From Sphingomonas radiodurans (lineage in GTDB: Bacteria; Pseudomonadota; Alphaproteobacteria; Sphingomonadales; Sphingomonadaceae), in assembly GCF_020866845.1 (NCBI RefSeq), contig NZ_CP086594.1, forward strand, positions 1 through 64,000: 64,000 nucleotides of DNA. Direction: 5' to 3'. Positions 54,564 through 63,815 of the stretch are shown here, one piece after another (position 1 is the first letter of the stretch; each line of letters begins with the position of its first letter). The notes below the pieces were generated by a model. The model made no database searches, had not been told where the DNA came from, and saw only the letters and a list, made by a program, of their open reading frames with translations. Position numbers and translations under genes: made by a program.

Positions 54564-57299
54564 TTAGACCGCCCCGTGGCAATGCTTGTACTTGCGCCCC
54601 GACCCACACGGGCAAGGTGCGTTGCGGCTCACCTGACCCTCCCAGTTCGCCGGATCCTCACCCAGATCCGCCTCGGTCCGCGGCGCCATCTGCATCGGCG
54701 GTAGCTGCGTCTGGATCAGCCCCATCGTGCCCGCATCGATATCGGCCGAATTGTCGTCACCCGTGAAAGGGTCGAAGTGAGTCGTGATGAAGTCCGGCAA
54801 CTCGGGCAGCTCCGGCATCGCTTCCATCCGGAATTCGGCATGTGCGATCGTCTTCGTCACATCCTCGCGAATGTTGTCCAGCATCCGCTGGAACAGCGCG
54901 AACGCCTCCTGCTTATATTCGTTGATCGGCGTCTTCTGCGCATAGGCACGCAAGTGGACCACCTGGCGCAACGCATCGAGCGTCGCGAGATGCTCCTTCC
55001 AGTGATGGTCGAGGTTCTGCAGCAGGATTGACTTTTCAACCGACGTCCAGGTCTCCGGCTCGAGATCGGCCGCCTTGGCGGAGACCATCGCGTCGGCTTC
55101 AGCCTGCACCCGCTCGGTCACCAGTTCGGGATCGATCGCATCTTCTTCCAGCCAGCGGTCGATCGGCGGCGTCAGGTTCAGGATCTCGGCCAGCCGATCC
55201 TTCATGCCCTCGACGTTCCACTGCTCGGGGTAAGAGCCGACCGGGCACGCATCGCCGACGATCGCGTTCACCGTCTCGGCGCGCATGTCCTCGACCACAT
55301 CGCCGACCGTTTCGGCATCCATGATGTCCGCGCGCTGCTCGTAGATCACCTTGCGCTGATCGTTCATCACGTCATCATATTCGACGACCTGCTTGCGGAT
55401 GTCGTAGTTGCGCGCCTCGACCTTCTTCTGCGCCGTCTCGATCGCCTTGCTCAGCCACTTTGATCCGATCGCCTCGCCATCGTCGATATTGTTGCGCATC
55501 ATCCGCGCGAACAGCGTGTCCGGCCCGAAGATGCGCAGCAGATCGTCGTCGAGGCTAAGGTAGAAGCGGCTCAAGCCCGGATCACCCTGTCGCCCCGAAC
55601 GACCGCGCAGCTGATTGTCGATGCGGCGGCTCTCGTGGCGTTCGGTGCCGAGCACGAACAACCCGCCCGCCTCCAGTACGCGCGCCTTCTCAGCCGCGAT
55701 CTCCGCGCGAATCTCCGCGATCGCCTGGTCGCGCTCAGGCCCCTCGGGCATGCCGGACAATTCATCCTCCATGCGGAACTCGAGGTTGCCGCCCAGCTGA
55801 ATGTCGGTGCCGCGACCCGCCATGTTGGTCGCGATCGTCACTGCGCCCAGCCGCCCGGCCTGCGCCACGATATGCGCTTCCTGCTCGTGATAGCGCGCGT
55901 TGAGCACCGAGTGATCGACGCCCTCCTGGTTCAGGAAGGTGCTCAGCAGTTCGGACTTCTCGATCGATACCGTGCCGACGAGTACCGGCTGGCCCTTCTC
56001 GGCATGTTCGCGGATGCGCTTGGCGATCGCGCGGAACTTGTCCTGCGTGTCCTTGTAGAATTCGTCCTCCTCGTCGACGCGCTGCACGGGCACGTTGGTC
56101 GGGATGGTGACGACGTTCATCTTGTAGATGTCGAAGAACTCGGCCGCTTCGGTCGAGGCGGTGCCGGTCATTCCCGACAGCTTGGGATACATGCGGAAAT
56201 AGTTCTGGAAGGTGATCGATGCCATCGTCTGGTTCTCGGGCTCGATCGTCACGCCCTCCTTCGCCTCGACCGCCTGGTGCAACCCGTCCGACCAGCGCCG
56301 ACCATCCATCATGCGGCCGGTGAACTCGTCAATGATGATGACCTTGCCGTCCTTCACGATGTAATCGATGTCGGACTTGAACATCACGTTCGCGCGCAGC
56401 GACTGGTTCAGGTGATGCACGACCTGCGTGTTCTCGAAGTCATAGAGGTTCGCGCCCTCCAGCAGCCCCGCCGCCTCCAGCAGCCGCTCGACCCGCTCGG
56501 TGCCTTCCTCGGTCAGGACGATCGTCTTCTGCTTTTCGTCCTTCTCGTAATCGTCGGGCACGATCTGCTTCACGATCGCATCGACCTGCATGTACAGATC
56601 GCTCTTGTCGTCGGTCGGTCCGGAAATGATCAGCGGCGTCCGCGCCTCGTCGATCAGCACCGAATCGACCTCGTCGACGATCGCCATCGCGAACGGCCGC
56701 TGCACCATCGACGTGCGCTCGTACTTCATATTGTCGCGCAGGTAATCGAAGCCGAACTCGTTGTTCGTGCCATACGTGATGTCGGCCGCGTAAGCCTCCT
56801 TGCGCTGCCCGTCGCTAAGGTTCGGCACGATCACGCCGACCGTCAGCCCCAGGAAGCGATACACGCGCCCCATCCACTCGGCGTCGCGCGCGGCGAGATA
56901 GTCATTGACGGTGATGACATGGACGCCATCCCCTGGCAGCGCGTTGAGATACGTCGCCAGCGTCGCGACCAGCGTCTTGCCCTCGCCGGTGCGCATCTCG
57001 GCGATCTCGCCGCGGTGGAGCACGATGCCGCCGACCATCTGCACGTCGTAATGCCGCTGCCCGAGCACGCGCTTGGCCGCCTCGCGAACCGTCGCAAACG
57101 CCTCCGGCAGCAGCGCATCGAGCGTATCGCCGTTCGCCAACCGCTCGCGGAACAGAATTGTCTGGTTGGCAAGCGTCGCATCATCCATCGCCTGCAACGC
57201 GGGCTCGAACCCCGCGATTTTGGCGATGATCGGATTGAGCGAGCGGACGTAGCGTTCGTTGGACGAACCGAAGAGCGATTTGGCGATGTTGCCGAACAT
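54564..57299 (-). CDS. secA: Preprotein translocase ATPase SecA
   Basis: A 911-residue motor ATPase that drives proteins through SecYEG. Walker A is MRTGEGKTL near residue 100, and [13 protein letters not shown] is Walker B. NBD2, the preprotein cross-linking domain and helical scaffold follow. The C-terminal zinc motif [13 protein letters not shown] is intact and binds SecB and ribosomes. Length is typical of alphaproteobacteria. A small hairpin TCCGAC-GTG-GTCGGA (57367-57381) lies upstream. Confidence 0.98.
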   Translation of the reverse strand: MFGNIAKSLFGSSNERYVRSLNPIIAKIAGFEPALQAMDDATLANQTILFRERLANGDTLDALLPEAFATVREAAKRVLGQRHYDVQMVGGIVLHRGEIAEMRTGEGKTLVATLATYLNALPGDGVHVITVNDYLAARDAEWMGRVYRFLGLTVGVIVPNLSDGQRKEAYAADITYGTNNEFGFDYLRDNMKYERTSMVQRPFAMAIVDEVDSVLIDEARTPLIISGPTDDKSDLYMQVDAIVKQIVPDDYEKDEKQKTIVLTEEGTERVERLLEAAGLLEGANLYDFENTQVVHHLNQSLRANVMFKSDIDYIVKDGKVIIIDEFTGRMMDGRRWSDGLHQAVEAKEGVTIEPENQTMASITFQNYFRMYPKLSGMTGTASTEAAEFFDIYKMNVVTIPTNVPVQRVDEEDEFYKDTQDKFRAIAKRIREHAEKGQPVLVGTVSIEKSELLSTFLNQEGVDHSVLNARYHEQEAHIVAQAGRLGAVTIATNMAGRGTDIQLGGNLEFRMEDELSGMPEGPERDQAIAEIRAEIAAEKARVLEAGGLFVLGTERHESRRIDNQLRGRSGRQGDPGLSRFYLSLDDDLLRIFGPDTLFARMMRNNIDDGEAIGSKWLSKAIETAQKKVEARNYDIRKQVVEYDDVMNDQRKVIYEQRADIMDAETVGDVVEDMRAETVNAIVGDACPVGSYPEQWNVEGMKDRLAEILNLTPPIDRWLEEDAIDPELVTERVQAEADAMVSAKAADLEPETWTSVEKSILLQNLDHHWKEHLATLDALRQVVHLRAYAQKTPINEYKQEAFALFQRMLDNIREDVTKTIAHAEFRMEAMPELPELPDFITTHFDPFTGDDNSADIDAGTMGLIQTQLPPMQMAPRTEADLGEDPANWEGQVSRNAPCPCGSGRKYKHCHGAV

Positions 57300-57391
57300 G
57301 GGCTGGATTCCTGATATCGAAGCGGCGCGGCAGCCCCTTGGGCCCGCGCGGAAATAGCGGTAATGGTCCGACGTGGTCGGAAACGGCGGCG

Positions 57392-57658
57392 TTATTCCCG
57401 CCGACGGCTCGCAAAAACGGGCTCGCGCACGATCGGCGCAAAGATCCGGTCGAGGCCACCAGCCGCCACGCGCGCGAGGGAGGGCAACGACGCCACTGGC
57501 CGTTCGGTAAGCCGATACGCCGCCACCGGAGCCCGCCGCACCGCGATCGATCCCTCGACAACCGTTGGAACCGGCGTCCGCAAGCTCCCGCCAACACCGG
57601 TCAGCGCAGAAAGCAGCGCGGAAAGAAGCAGCAGCAGATTCATTACGCTGTGAGACAT
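57392..57658 (-). CDS. Small protein with N-terminal hydrophobic segment
   Basis: An 88-residue protein beginning [23 protein letters not shown], probably a signal peptide or membrane anchor, then a basic part ([14 protein letters not shown]). Similar short hypothetical proteins are known from sphingomonads. ATG 57658 and ATG 57643 are both possible starts. It lies upstream of secA and downstream of the PIN-toxin gene on the same strand. Function is unknown. Confidence 0.65.
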   Translation of the reverse strand: MSHSVMNLLLLLSALLSALTGVGGSLRTPVPTVVEGSIAVRRAPVAAYRLTERPVASLPSLARVAAGGLDRIFAPIVREPVFASRRRE

Positions 57659-57692
57659 AGGGTTGCAGACGGGCGCGGCCAACCCAAAAGCG

Positions 57693-58067
57693 TCACCAGA
57701 TGATGCGGACGGGGTAGTGACTCATTGCGGCATCGGCCGTGACGATCGGCAGATCGGCATGAACGGCATGCGCGATCAGCATGCGGTCGACGGGATCACG
57801 GTGGATCGGCGGCAACGCATCGATCGTCGTCCATAGCTCGGCCGGCGTTGCGAGCACCGTTGCTTCCAGTTGCGACAGCACGGCCTCAAACGGCAAATCG
57901 ACGCCGAAGCGACCGCGCCTGTTGAGATCGACGAATTCAAATGCGGTGACGGCGCTGATGAAAACGTCCTCATCAACGTCAACCAAAACGGACCGCGCAG
58001 CGCTGCTTAGGCGCGGGCTATCCGTGATCGCCCAAACTAGGGCCTGCGTATCAACCAATATCGCCAA
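57693..58067 (-). CDS. PIN-domain ribonuclease toxin (VapC-like)
   Basis: A 124-residue PIN-domain protein. Acidic active-site residues are D6 (VDTQALVWA), E44 in TAFEFVDL, D in HRDPVDRMLIAHA and D in VTADAAM, the usual four. VapC-type toxins cut specific tRNAs or rRNA. The gene overlaps the antitoxin-like gene by 17 bases, as in toxin-antitoxin pairs with antitoxin first. Named from family and arrangement; activity is inferred. Confidence 0.88.
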   Translation of the reverse strand: MAILVDTQALVWAITDSPRLSSAARSVLVDVDEDVFISAVTAFEFVDLNRRGRFGVDLPFEAVLSQLEATVLATPAELWTTIDALPPIHRDPVDRMLIAHAVHADLPIVTADAAMSHYPVRIIW

Positions 58068-58341
58068 ACTTCCGCCTGTCGCGTTCTTCCCAAAAATCGT
58101 ACATTTTCAGCGAACCGACGTCGATGTCGCGATCACCGACCAGATGCTTGAACATCCCGATCGCGGCGCGTCGCTTGGCCGCGCGCCGCTCGCGTTCGGC
58201 GTCATTGGCGGGAGTTGTACCGACAAGGCGTACCCTCGTTCCCGTCGAAGAATCGAGCATGACTTCCTCACCACGGACCGCTGCTGCCATCGCCGCCAAC
58301 AGGTGCGTGTCGGATTCGTCGATCTTCACATGGATCGCCAT
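58051..58341 (-). CDS. Probable antitoxin (Phd/YefM-like) partner of the PIN toxin
   Basis: A 96-residue protein that begins MAIHVKIDESDTHLLAAMAA and continues RGEEVMLD...TRVRLV, a diverged form of the Phd/YefM pattern (HV-x-E-x-THL, GEEV, V-R-LV). The C-terminal part (MFKHLVGDRDIDVGSLK) would wrap the toxin. The ATG at 58341 is chosen from the pattern; the frame is open far upstream across argJ but in antisense. It may repress the operon from the 82-base gap shared with argJ. Confidence 0.75.
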   Translation of the reverse strand: MAIHVKIDESDTHLLAAMAAAVRGEEVMLDSSTGTRVRLVGTTPANDAERERRAAKRRAAIGMFKHLVGDRDIDVGSLKMYDFWEERDRRKFGDIG

Positions 58342-58423
58342 GGACGAAAGATGATGCAACCGCGGCTCAGCGTCAACCACGCCCCTACGTGACATTCCGC
58401 CCGGCCCGCGGCATGCCGCCGCC

Positions 58424-59650
58424 ATGTCGCACGCCGTCTCCCCCCTCGCCCTCCCGTTCCCACACCTTCCGCAGATCGACGGCGTCACGCCGCGCGTCGC
58501 GCGCGCGCAGTACAAGCTGTGGGACCGCTGCGACCTCACCTTCATCACGCTCGATCCCGGCACCACCGTCGCCGGCGTGCTGACGCAATCGAAATGCCCC
58601 TCCCCTGAAGTCGAATGGTGTCGCAAGGCGCTTGTCCTGGGCGAGGCACGCGCGCTCGTCGTGAACGCCGGCAATTCCAACGCCTTCACCGGCAATCGTG
58701 GCCGTGCCGCCGTCGAGGCGATTGCCGCCCGCGCGGCGCAGCATCTCGGCTGCCAGCCGTCCGACGTGTTCGTTGCATCGACCGGCGTGATCGGCGTGCC
58801 GCTGCCGATCGACAAGGCCGAGGGCGGGCTTGACGCTGCCTTCACCGCGGCGCCCTGCGATTGGCACTCGGTCGCCGAAGCGATCGGCACGACAGACACC
58901 TATTCCAAGGGCGCAATCACCACCGCGATCATCGACGGCCGCACCGTCACGCTCGCTGGCGTCATCAAGGGCTCAGGCATGATCGCGCCCGACATGGCGA
59001 CGATGCTCGGCTTCATCTTCACCGACGCCGCGGTTGCCGCGCCCTTCCTTCAGGCAGCGCTAACCGCCGCCAATGCGCCCAGCTTCTCGTGCATCACCGT
59101 CGATGGCGACACCTCGACCAGCGACACCGTGCTCGCCTTCGCGACGGGCAAGGCCGGCAACGCCCCGCTCACCGACGAAGACAGCCCCGGCGCCGACGCG
59201 TTCCAGGCCGCCCTTGCCGACCTTTGCCGCCAGCTCGCGCTGCTCGTCGTGCGCGACGGCGAAGGCGCCTCCAAGCTGATCGAAATCACCGTCGAGGGCG
59301 CCGACAGCGATCGCTCCGCGCATCGCATCGCAATGTCGATCGCCAACTCGCCGCTCGTAAAGACCGCCATCGCCGGCGAGGACGCAAACTGGGGCCGCGT
59401 CGTCATGGCAGTCGGCAAGGCCGGCGAGCCCGCCGACCGCGACAAACTCGCCATCCGCTTCGGCACGACCCAGGTCGCGCGCGAGGGGCTAGCGGTTGAG
59501 GGCTATGACGAAGCGCCGGTGACCGCGCACCTGAAGGGCAACGAGATCGAAATCGGCGTCGATCTAGCGCTCGGCGACGGCCATGCGACCGTCTGGACGT
59601 GCGACCTGACGCACGGTTACATCTCGATCAACGCTGACTATCGGAGTTAG
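58424..59650 (+). CDS. argJ: Bifunctional ornithine acetyltransferase / N-acetylglutamate synthase
   Basis: A 408-residue self-cleaving enzyme of arginine synthesis that recycles the acetyl group from N-acetylornithine to glutamate. The autocleavage site is before T193 in GSGMIAPDMATMLGF, producing alpha and beta chains. GNSNAFTG and EGASKLIEI are family blocks. Whether it is mono- or bifunctional cannot be told. It is a single gene, divergent from the antitoxin gene. Confidence 0.96.
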   Translation: MSHAVSPLALPFPHLPQIDGVTPRVARAQYKLWDRCDLTFITLDPGTTVAGVLTQSKCPSPEVEWCRKALVLGEARALVVNAGNSNAFTGNRGRAAVEAIAARAAQHLGCQPSDVFVASTGVIGVPLPIDKAEGGLDAAFTAAPCDWHSVAEAIGTTDTYSKGAITTAIIDGRTVTLAGVIKGSGMIAPDMATMLGFIFTDAAVAAPFLQAALTAANAPSFSCITVDGDTSTSDTVLAFATGKAGNAPLTDEDSPGADAFQAALADLCRQLALLVVRDGEGASKLIEITVEGADSDRSAHRIAMSIANSPLVKTAIAGEDANWGRVVMAVGKAGEPADRDKLAIRFGTTQVAREGLAVEGYDEAPVTAHLKGNEIEIGVDLALGDGHATVWTCDLTHGYISINADYRS

Positions 59651-59679
59651 ACGCCGCCTCGGCAGCTCAACCAATATCC

Positions 59680-59773
59680 GTCATGCCGGGCTCGTCCCGG
59701 CATCCACCGTGCCGAAAGCTCGCCGACCGGAGGACGTGCCGAGGCGTGGATGCGGGGACTAGCCCGGCATGAC
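59680..59773. repeat. Compound REP-like element between argJ and trxA
   Basis: Two copies of the GTCATGCCGGGC element lie in inverse orientation at 59680-59703 and 59747-59773, with perfect 12-base outer arms GTCATGCCGGGC and GCCCGGCATGAC and near-matched inner parts (CATCCAC and GTGGATG). About 40 unique bases lie between. It fills the 131-base gap between two convergent genes and could fold into a large hairpin. Confidence 0.85.
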
Positions 59774-59781
59774 AAGCAATC

Positions 59782-60105
59782 TTACGCCAGCTCGCCTTCG
59801 AGCCAAGCCTTGATCCGCCCCTTGGGCTCAGCGCCAACTTTGGTCGCCGCGGGGTTGCCGCCCTTGAACAGGATCATCGTCGGGATCCCGCGCACGCCAT
59901 AGCGGCCCGGTGCGTCGGGGTTTTCGTCGATGTTGATCTTGGCGATCGTCACTTGCTCGCCCAGCTCGTCCGAAATCTCTTCGAGGCTCGGCCCGATCAT
60001 CTTGCACGGGCCGCACCACTCAGCCCAGAAATCGACCAGCACCGGCTTGTCGGACTGGATGACGTCAGCGTGAAAGCTGTCGTCGGTGATCTTCTTGGTG
60101 GCCAT
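59782..60105 (-). CDS. trxA: Thioredoxin
   Basis: A 107-residue thioredoxin with the redox motif W30-C-G-P-C34 and the conserved cis-proline loop RGIPTMILF. It supplies electrons to ribonucleotide reductase and other proteins. It lies 48 bases after addA, the addB-addA-trxA order usual in alphaproteobacteria. Confidence 0.98.
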   Translation of the reverse strand: MATKKITDDSFHADVIQSDKPVLVDFWAEWCGPCKMIGPSLEEISDELGEQVTIAKINIDENPDAPGRYGVRGIPTMILFKGGNPAATKVGAEPKGRIKAWLEGELA

Positions 60106-60153
60106 CGTGATATTCTCCTTCGTCAGCCAATCTAGGTCGGCAGCCTGTTCCGC

Positions 60154-63100
60154 TCAACGGCTCGGTGCCAAGCTTTGCTCCCGAGCGGCGAAGCCCGGCT
60201 TGTGCGCCGCCAGTAAGGCCGGCGGCAACGCGATCAGCACAGGCCCCGCGGTATAGAGCAACGCCGCCTCGATCGGCCGATCGGGAAAGATCACCGCCAG
60301 CGCCGCCGCATAGGCCGCCATTTGCCGCACGTGATACTCGGGCACGTCGTCGATCCCCGCCGACGCCTGCCGCCCAGTCTTGAAGTCGACCAGCTGAACG
60401 CGCTCGGCCGTCACCAGCAACCGATCGACCGTACCCGCGATCACCAGCCCGCCCTCGATCACCGCACTGATCGGCGCCTCACCGAGCGATCCAGCGCCGA
60501 ACAGCTCGGCAAAGCGCGGATCGGCCAGGATGTCGCAAACCGTCTGCGTCAGCACCCGCCGCTCGCCCCCATCGCTAACCTGCCCAACCTTCGCCAGCCA
60601 GCGATCCGCCGCCGCAGCCCGCTCGGCCGGCGCAATCCCAGGCAAGCGCTCGAAAAGCCCATGGATCAACCGGCCACGCTCGGCCGCGGCGCGCATCGCC
60701 GGCGTCGGTGGCGGATCAGCCACCGCATCGTCGCCGATCGACGAGGGCGCCAGCGGCCGTGGCGGCCGCGCCTCGGGCGGCGCCGGCCGCCGCACCCACT
60801 CGGGCACCGCCACCGCCGGGACGGCAGGCGCGACTTTCGCGCGCGTCCGCTCCACCGCCGCGGGCAGCGGATCGCCGCGGAACACCCGCGCCCCCTCCCC
60901 CGCTACGCCCAGCGAATCCAGCGCGCGCGCCGCCGCCGCGTGCCAACTCGCCTCGGGCGCACCATTGCGATAGCGCGGCCCAAGCGACCCCGCGATCACC
61001 AGCCGCTCCTCCGCCCGCGTCGCCGCGACGTAGAACAGCCGCCAATGCTCCTGCTTCTCGCGCTTGGCCGCGGCAGTCACGACGTCCTCGATCGGCCCGG
61101 CCCGCTCCGCCGCGCGCGGTGCGAACACCGGGATCGGCGCGGCATGGCCATCGGGCGTCCACATCAGCGTGGCGCTGCGCGTCGCATCGGGGTCGGCCGT
61201 GGCGTCAGCCAGGATCACGACCGGCGCCTGTAACCCCTTCGCGCCATGCGCCGTCATCACGCGCACCGCATTGTGCGCACCCTCCGCCTCGCGCTTCACC
61301 TCCACTTCGCCGCGATCGAACCAGTCGAGGAAGCGCTGCAGCGATGGCGTCGCGGTCGTCTCGAAATCGAGCGCCGCGCTCAGCAGCTCCTCGATCGGAT
61401 CGCGCGCCTCTTCGCCTAGCCGCGACAGCAGCTTGCGCCGCCCATCCAGCGCCCCCGACAGCAACTCCTCCAGGAACCGATAAGGCGTCGTGAAATCCGC
61501 CCGCGCCAGCATCGCATCGAGCGGCCCGAGCAGGTCGCGATGCGCCTCCGACAGATGCCGCCACAAGCTCACCCGCCGCGGCACCGCGCGCGCCAGCAGC
61601 TCGTCCTGCGTCCAGCCGATCAGCGGCGAGACGAGCAGACTGGCGAGGCTCAGATCATCGTCCGGCTGCAACACGAAGCGGATCGCCGCGAGCAGGTCCT
61701 GCACGGCCAGCGGCGCATTCAGCCGCAGCCGGTCGACTCCCGCCACCGGCACGCCCTCGGCATACAGCCGCGCAACGAGCAATTGCGCGATCTCGCCACG
61801 CCGCTTGACGAGGATCATGATGTCCTCGGGGCGGATCGGACGCCCCTTGCTCTCCAGCATCGTGCCCGCGTCGAGCCACTGCCGCACTTGCCGCGCGATC
61901 CGCGTCGCATTCGCGCGCACCGCATCGTCGATCCACTCTTCCGCGCCGCCATCGTCCTCGGCCGCCCCCGCCGCGATCGGCGGCCACAACTCGACGAACC
62001 CAGCACCCGCCACTTCGCTCGCATGCGCCGGCGTCTCGCCATCGAGCCCCAGCGCGTCCGGGCCGAGCCCCAAGATTGCCGCATCGACGAACTGCAGCAC
62101 CGGCCGCGTCGAGCGGAACGACGAAACGAGCGACAATTGCTCGAACGGCAGTCCGCGCTCGTGATCGGGCATCCGGTCGTCGCCCTGCACGTCGGCCGCC
62201 TTGCGCGCGAAGTGCATCTCGGCAGCGCGGAAGTTGATCGGATCGGTGCCCTGGAAGCCGAAGATCGCCTGCTTGTGGTCGCCGACGGTGAACAGCGTGC
62301 GCACCGACGGCGCGTAGACCCCGCGCCCGACGAAATACTCGTCGACCAGCGCGCGCACGATCCGCCACTGCGCCACATTGGTGTCCTGCGCCTCGTCGAT
62401 CAGCACATGCTCGGTCGTCTGGTCGAGCTTGAAGCGCACCCACTCGCCGATCCCCGGAATCTCCAGCAAATCGACCGTCGCTGCGATCAGATCGTCGAAA
62501 TCGACCAGCCCGCCCCGTCGCTTCGCCGCGGCATAGGCGCGCGCATAATCACGCCCCACCGTCAGCGCATCGGCTAGCAGATCGGCATAGGCCGCGCGAT
62601 CGCGCAACGAGAGCAGCTCGGCACAATGATCGCCGATCGCCCCCGCGAGCAGCTCGTAATCCGGCTCGGCCGCAATCAGCTTGGCTGAAGCCTTCCGCGG
62701 CTCGCCCCTGCCCGTGTGGAACACACTTCGCAGCACATGAAGCGCCGCCGCCCGCGCCGCGCGCTCGAGCGCCACCCACCCGCTGACCGCCTCGGCATGC
62801 TTGATTCCGGTGGCCGTGCCCCACCCCCGGTTCGCCGCCACGACCCGCTCGACGGCATCGAGATCGACCGCATCGCACCCCTCAGCGATGATCGCCTCGA
62901 TATCGCCCGATGGCAGCCCAAGCTCGCCGCGCAGCCACGGCTGGATCCCGCTCGGCAGCGCCTCCAGCGCCCGGCCCGCCCGCGCGCACTGATGCAGGAA
63001 CCCCTCCGCCGCGGTTTCGCCCAGCCGCACGCTCAGCCGACCGATCGCCTCGACCGGCCCCGCCCGCCCCTCGCGCTCGGCCGTCACCAGCAGCTCGGCC

Positions 63101-63591
63101 AGCGTCGCGCGCGCCAGCACCGCCTCCTCGCGCGGCTCGATCGGCCGGAACCCCGGCACGAGGTTCGCCTCCGCCGGAAACGCCGCGAGCAGCCCCTGGC
63201 AAAATCCATGGATCGTCTGGATCCGCAGCCCCCCGCCCGGCGCGTCGAGCACCTTGGCAAACAGCGTCCGCGCGCGATCCTGCTGCACCGGATCACCCGG
63301 CTCGCCCAGCGCCCGCAGATCTTCGAACAGCGCGCCGGGCTTCATCCGCACCCACGCCGCCAACCGCTGGCTCACCCGCGCCGCCATCTCCGCCGCACCC
63401 GCCTTGGTGAAGGTCAGGCACAAGATCGCCGACGGCTCGACCCCGCGCAGCAACAGCCGAAACACCCGCGCGGACAGCACTTGCGTCTTCCCCGTCCCCG
63501 CCGAGGCCGATAGCCAAACATGCGCATCGGGCGCACTCGCCCGCCGCTGCTCGCCGCGCAAAGGCGGGAGAGGGCGTAAAGCATCACTCAT
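60154..63591 (-). CDS. addA: Double-strand-break repair helicase-nuclease AddA
   Basis: A 1145-residue UvrD/Rep-type helicase and nuclease, partner of AddB in DNA end resection before RecA loading. Walker A is SASAGTGKT near residue 28, motif II is DEAQDTNVAQW, and a late helicase block is VRVMTAHGAKGLQAPVVIL. The C-terminal RecB-like nuclease shows GTVDRLLV and LVDFKTGRQ, then the YHVRQMAAYA block. Length is normal. It lies 224 bases after addB, a gap filled with repeats. Confidence 0.97.
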   Translation of the reverse strand: MSDALRPLPPLRGEQRRASAPDAHVWLSASAGTGKTQVLSARVFRLLLRGVEPSAILCLTFTKAGAAEMAARVSQRLAAWVRMKPGALFEDLRALGEPGDPVQQDRARTLFAKVLDAPGGGLRIQTIHGFCQGLLAAFPAEANLVPGFRPIEPREEAVLARATLAELLVTAEREGRAGPVEAIGRLSVRLGETAAEGFLHQCARAGRALEALPSGIQPWLRGELGLPSGDIEAIIAEGCDAVDLDAVERVVAANRGWGTATGIKHAEAVSGWVALERAARAAALHVLRSVFHTGRGEPRKASAKLIAAEPDYELLAGAIGDHCAELLSLRDRAAYADLLADALTVGRDYARAYAAAKRRGGLVDFDDLIAATVDLLEIPGIGEWVRFKLDQTTEHVLIDEAQDTNVAQWRIVRALVDEYFVGRGVYAPSVRTLFTVGDHKQAIFGFQGTDPINFRAAEMHFARKAADVQGDDRMPDHERGLPFEQLSLVSSFRSTRPVLQFVDAAILGLGPDALGLDGETPAHASEVAGAGFVELWPPIAAGAAEDDGGAEEWIDDAVRANATRIARQVRQWLDAGTMLESKGRPIRPEDIMILVKRRGEIAQLLVARLYAEGVPVAGVDRLRLNAPLAVQDLLAAIRFVLQPDDDLSLASLLVSPLIGWTQDELLARAVPRRVSLWRHLSEAHRDLLGPLDAMLARADFTTPYRFLEELLSGALDGRRKLLSRLGEEARDPIEELLSAALDFETTATPSLQRFLDWFDRGEVEVKREAEGAHNAVRVMTAHGAKGLQAPVVILADATADPDATRSATLMWTPDGHAAPIPVFAPRAAERAGPIEDVVTAAAKREKQEHWRLFYVAATRAEERLVIAGSLGPRYRNGAPEASWHAAAARALDSLGVAGEGARVFRGDPLPAAVERTRAKVAPAVPAVAVPEWVRRPAPPEARPPRPLAPSSIGDDAVADPPPTPAMRAAAERGRLIHGLFERLPGIAPAERAAAADRWLAKVGQVSDGGERRVLTQTVCDILADPRFAELFGAGSLGEAPISAVIEGGLVIAGTVDRLLVTAERVQLVDFKTGRQASAGIDDVPEYHVRQMAAYAAALAVIFPDRPIEAALLYTAGPVLIALPPALLAAHKPGFAAREQSLAPSR

Positions 63592-63602
63592 CCGAGCATA
63601 TC

Positions 63603-63702
63603 CCCCTCCCGCTCGCGGGAGGGGTTAGGGGAGGGCATGTCCAAAAGCACCGCACCCAAGAAGGCAGCCCCTCCCCCAGCCCCTCCCGCAAGCGGGACGG
63701 GA
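63603..63702. repeat. Inverted pair of CCCCTCCCG-type palindromic repeats
   Basis: The first copy is CCCCTCCCG-CTCG-CGGGAGGGG (63603-63624) followed by TTAGGGGAGGG. A second copy in inverse orientation is at about 63667-63702 (CCCCTCCCCCAGCCCCTCCC then GCAAGCGGGA). Both match a widespread intergenic repeat type of sphingomonads. They lie in the addB-addA gap. Confidence 0.8.
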
Positions 63703-63727
63703 GCAAGAAGCCGAAATCCCCTCCTCC

Positions 63728-63806
63728 GTTCGTCCCGAGCAACGTCGAGGGACATTGCCCCGAGACCACCGCCCGCGGCCATGCCTCGACTTCGCTCGGC
63801 ACGAAC
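63728..63806. repeat. Inverted pair of TTCGTCCCGAGC-type repeats
   Basis: A 23-base arm starting GTTCGTCCCGAGC (63728-63750) pairs with an inverse arm ending GCTCGGCACGAAC (63784-63806), matching at 20 of 23 positions, with a 33-base centre. It looks like another dispersed sphingomonad intergenic repeat family and ends ten bases before the addB stop. Confidence 0.75.
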
Positions 63807-63815
63807 GGACACAGC

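Noticed and set aside
55635..57314. A 559-codon plus-strand frame opposite secA
   Set aside because: An antisense shadow of a highly conserved gene with biased, low-complexity composition.
57693..58341. The toxin-antitoxin genes as part of a larger defence island
   Set aside because: Neighbours are secA and argJ. No restriction, abortive-infection or other defence genes are seen.
58342..58899. N-terminal extension of the antitoxin gene across argJ
   Set aside because: It runs opposite the argJ coding sequence. Antitoxin-like sequence starts at ATG 58341.
60322..62577. Several long plus-strand frames opposite addA
   Set aside because: They are proline- and arginine-rich antisense reads of addA, without domain features.
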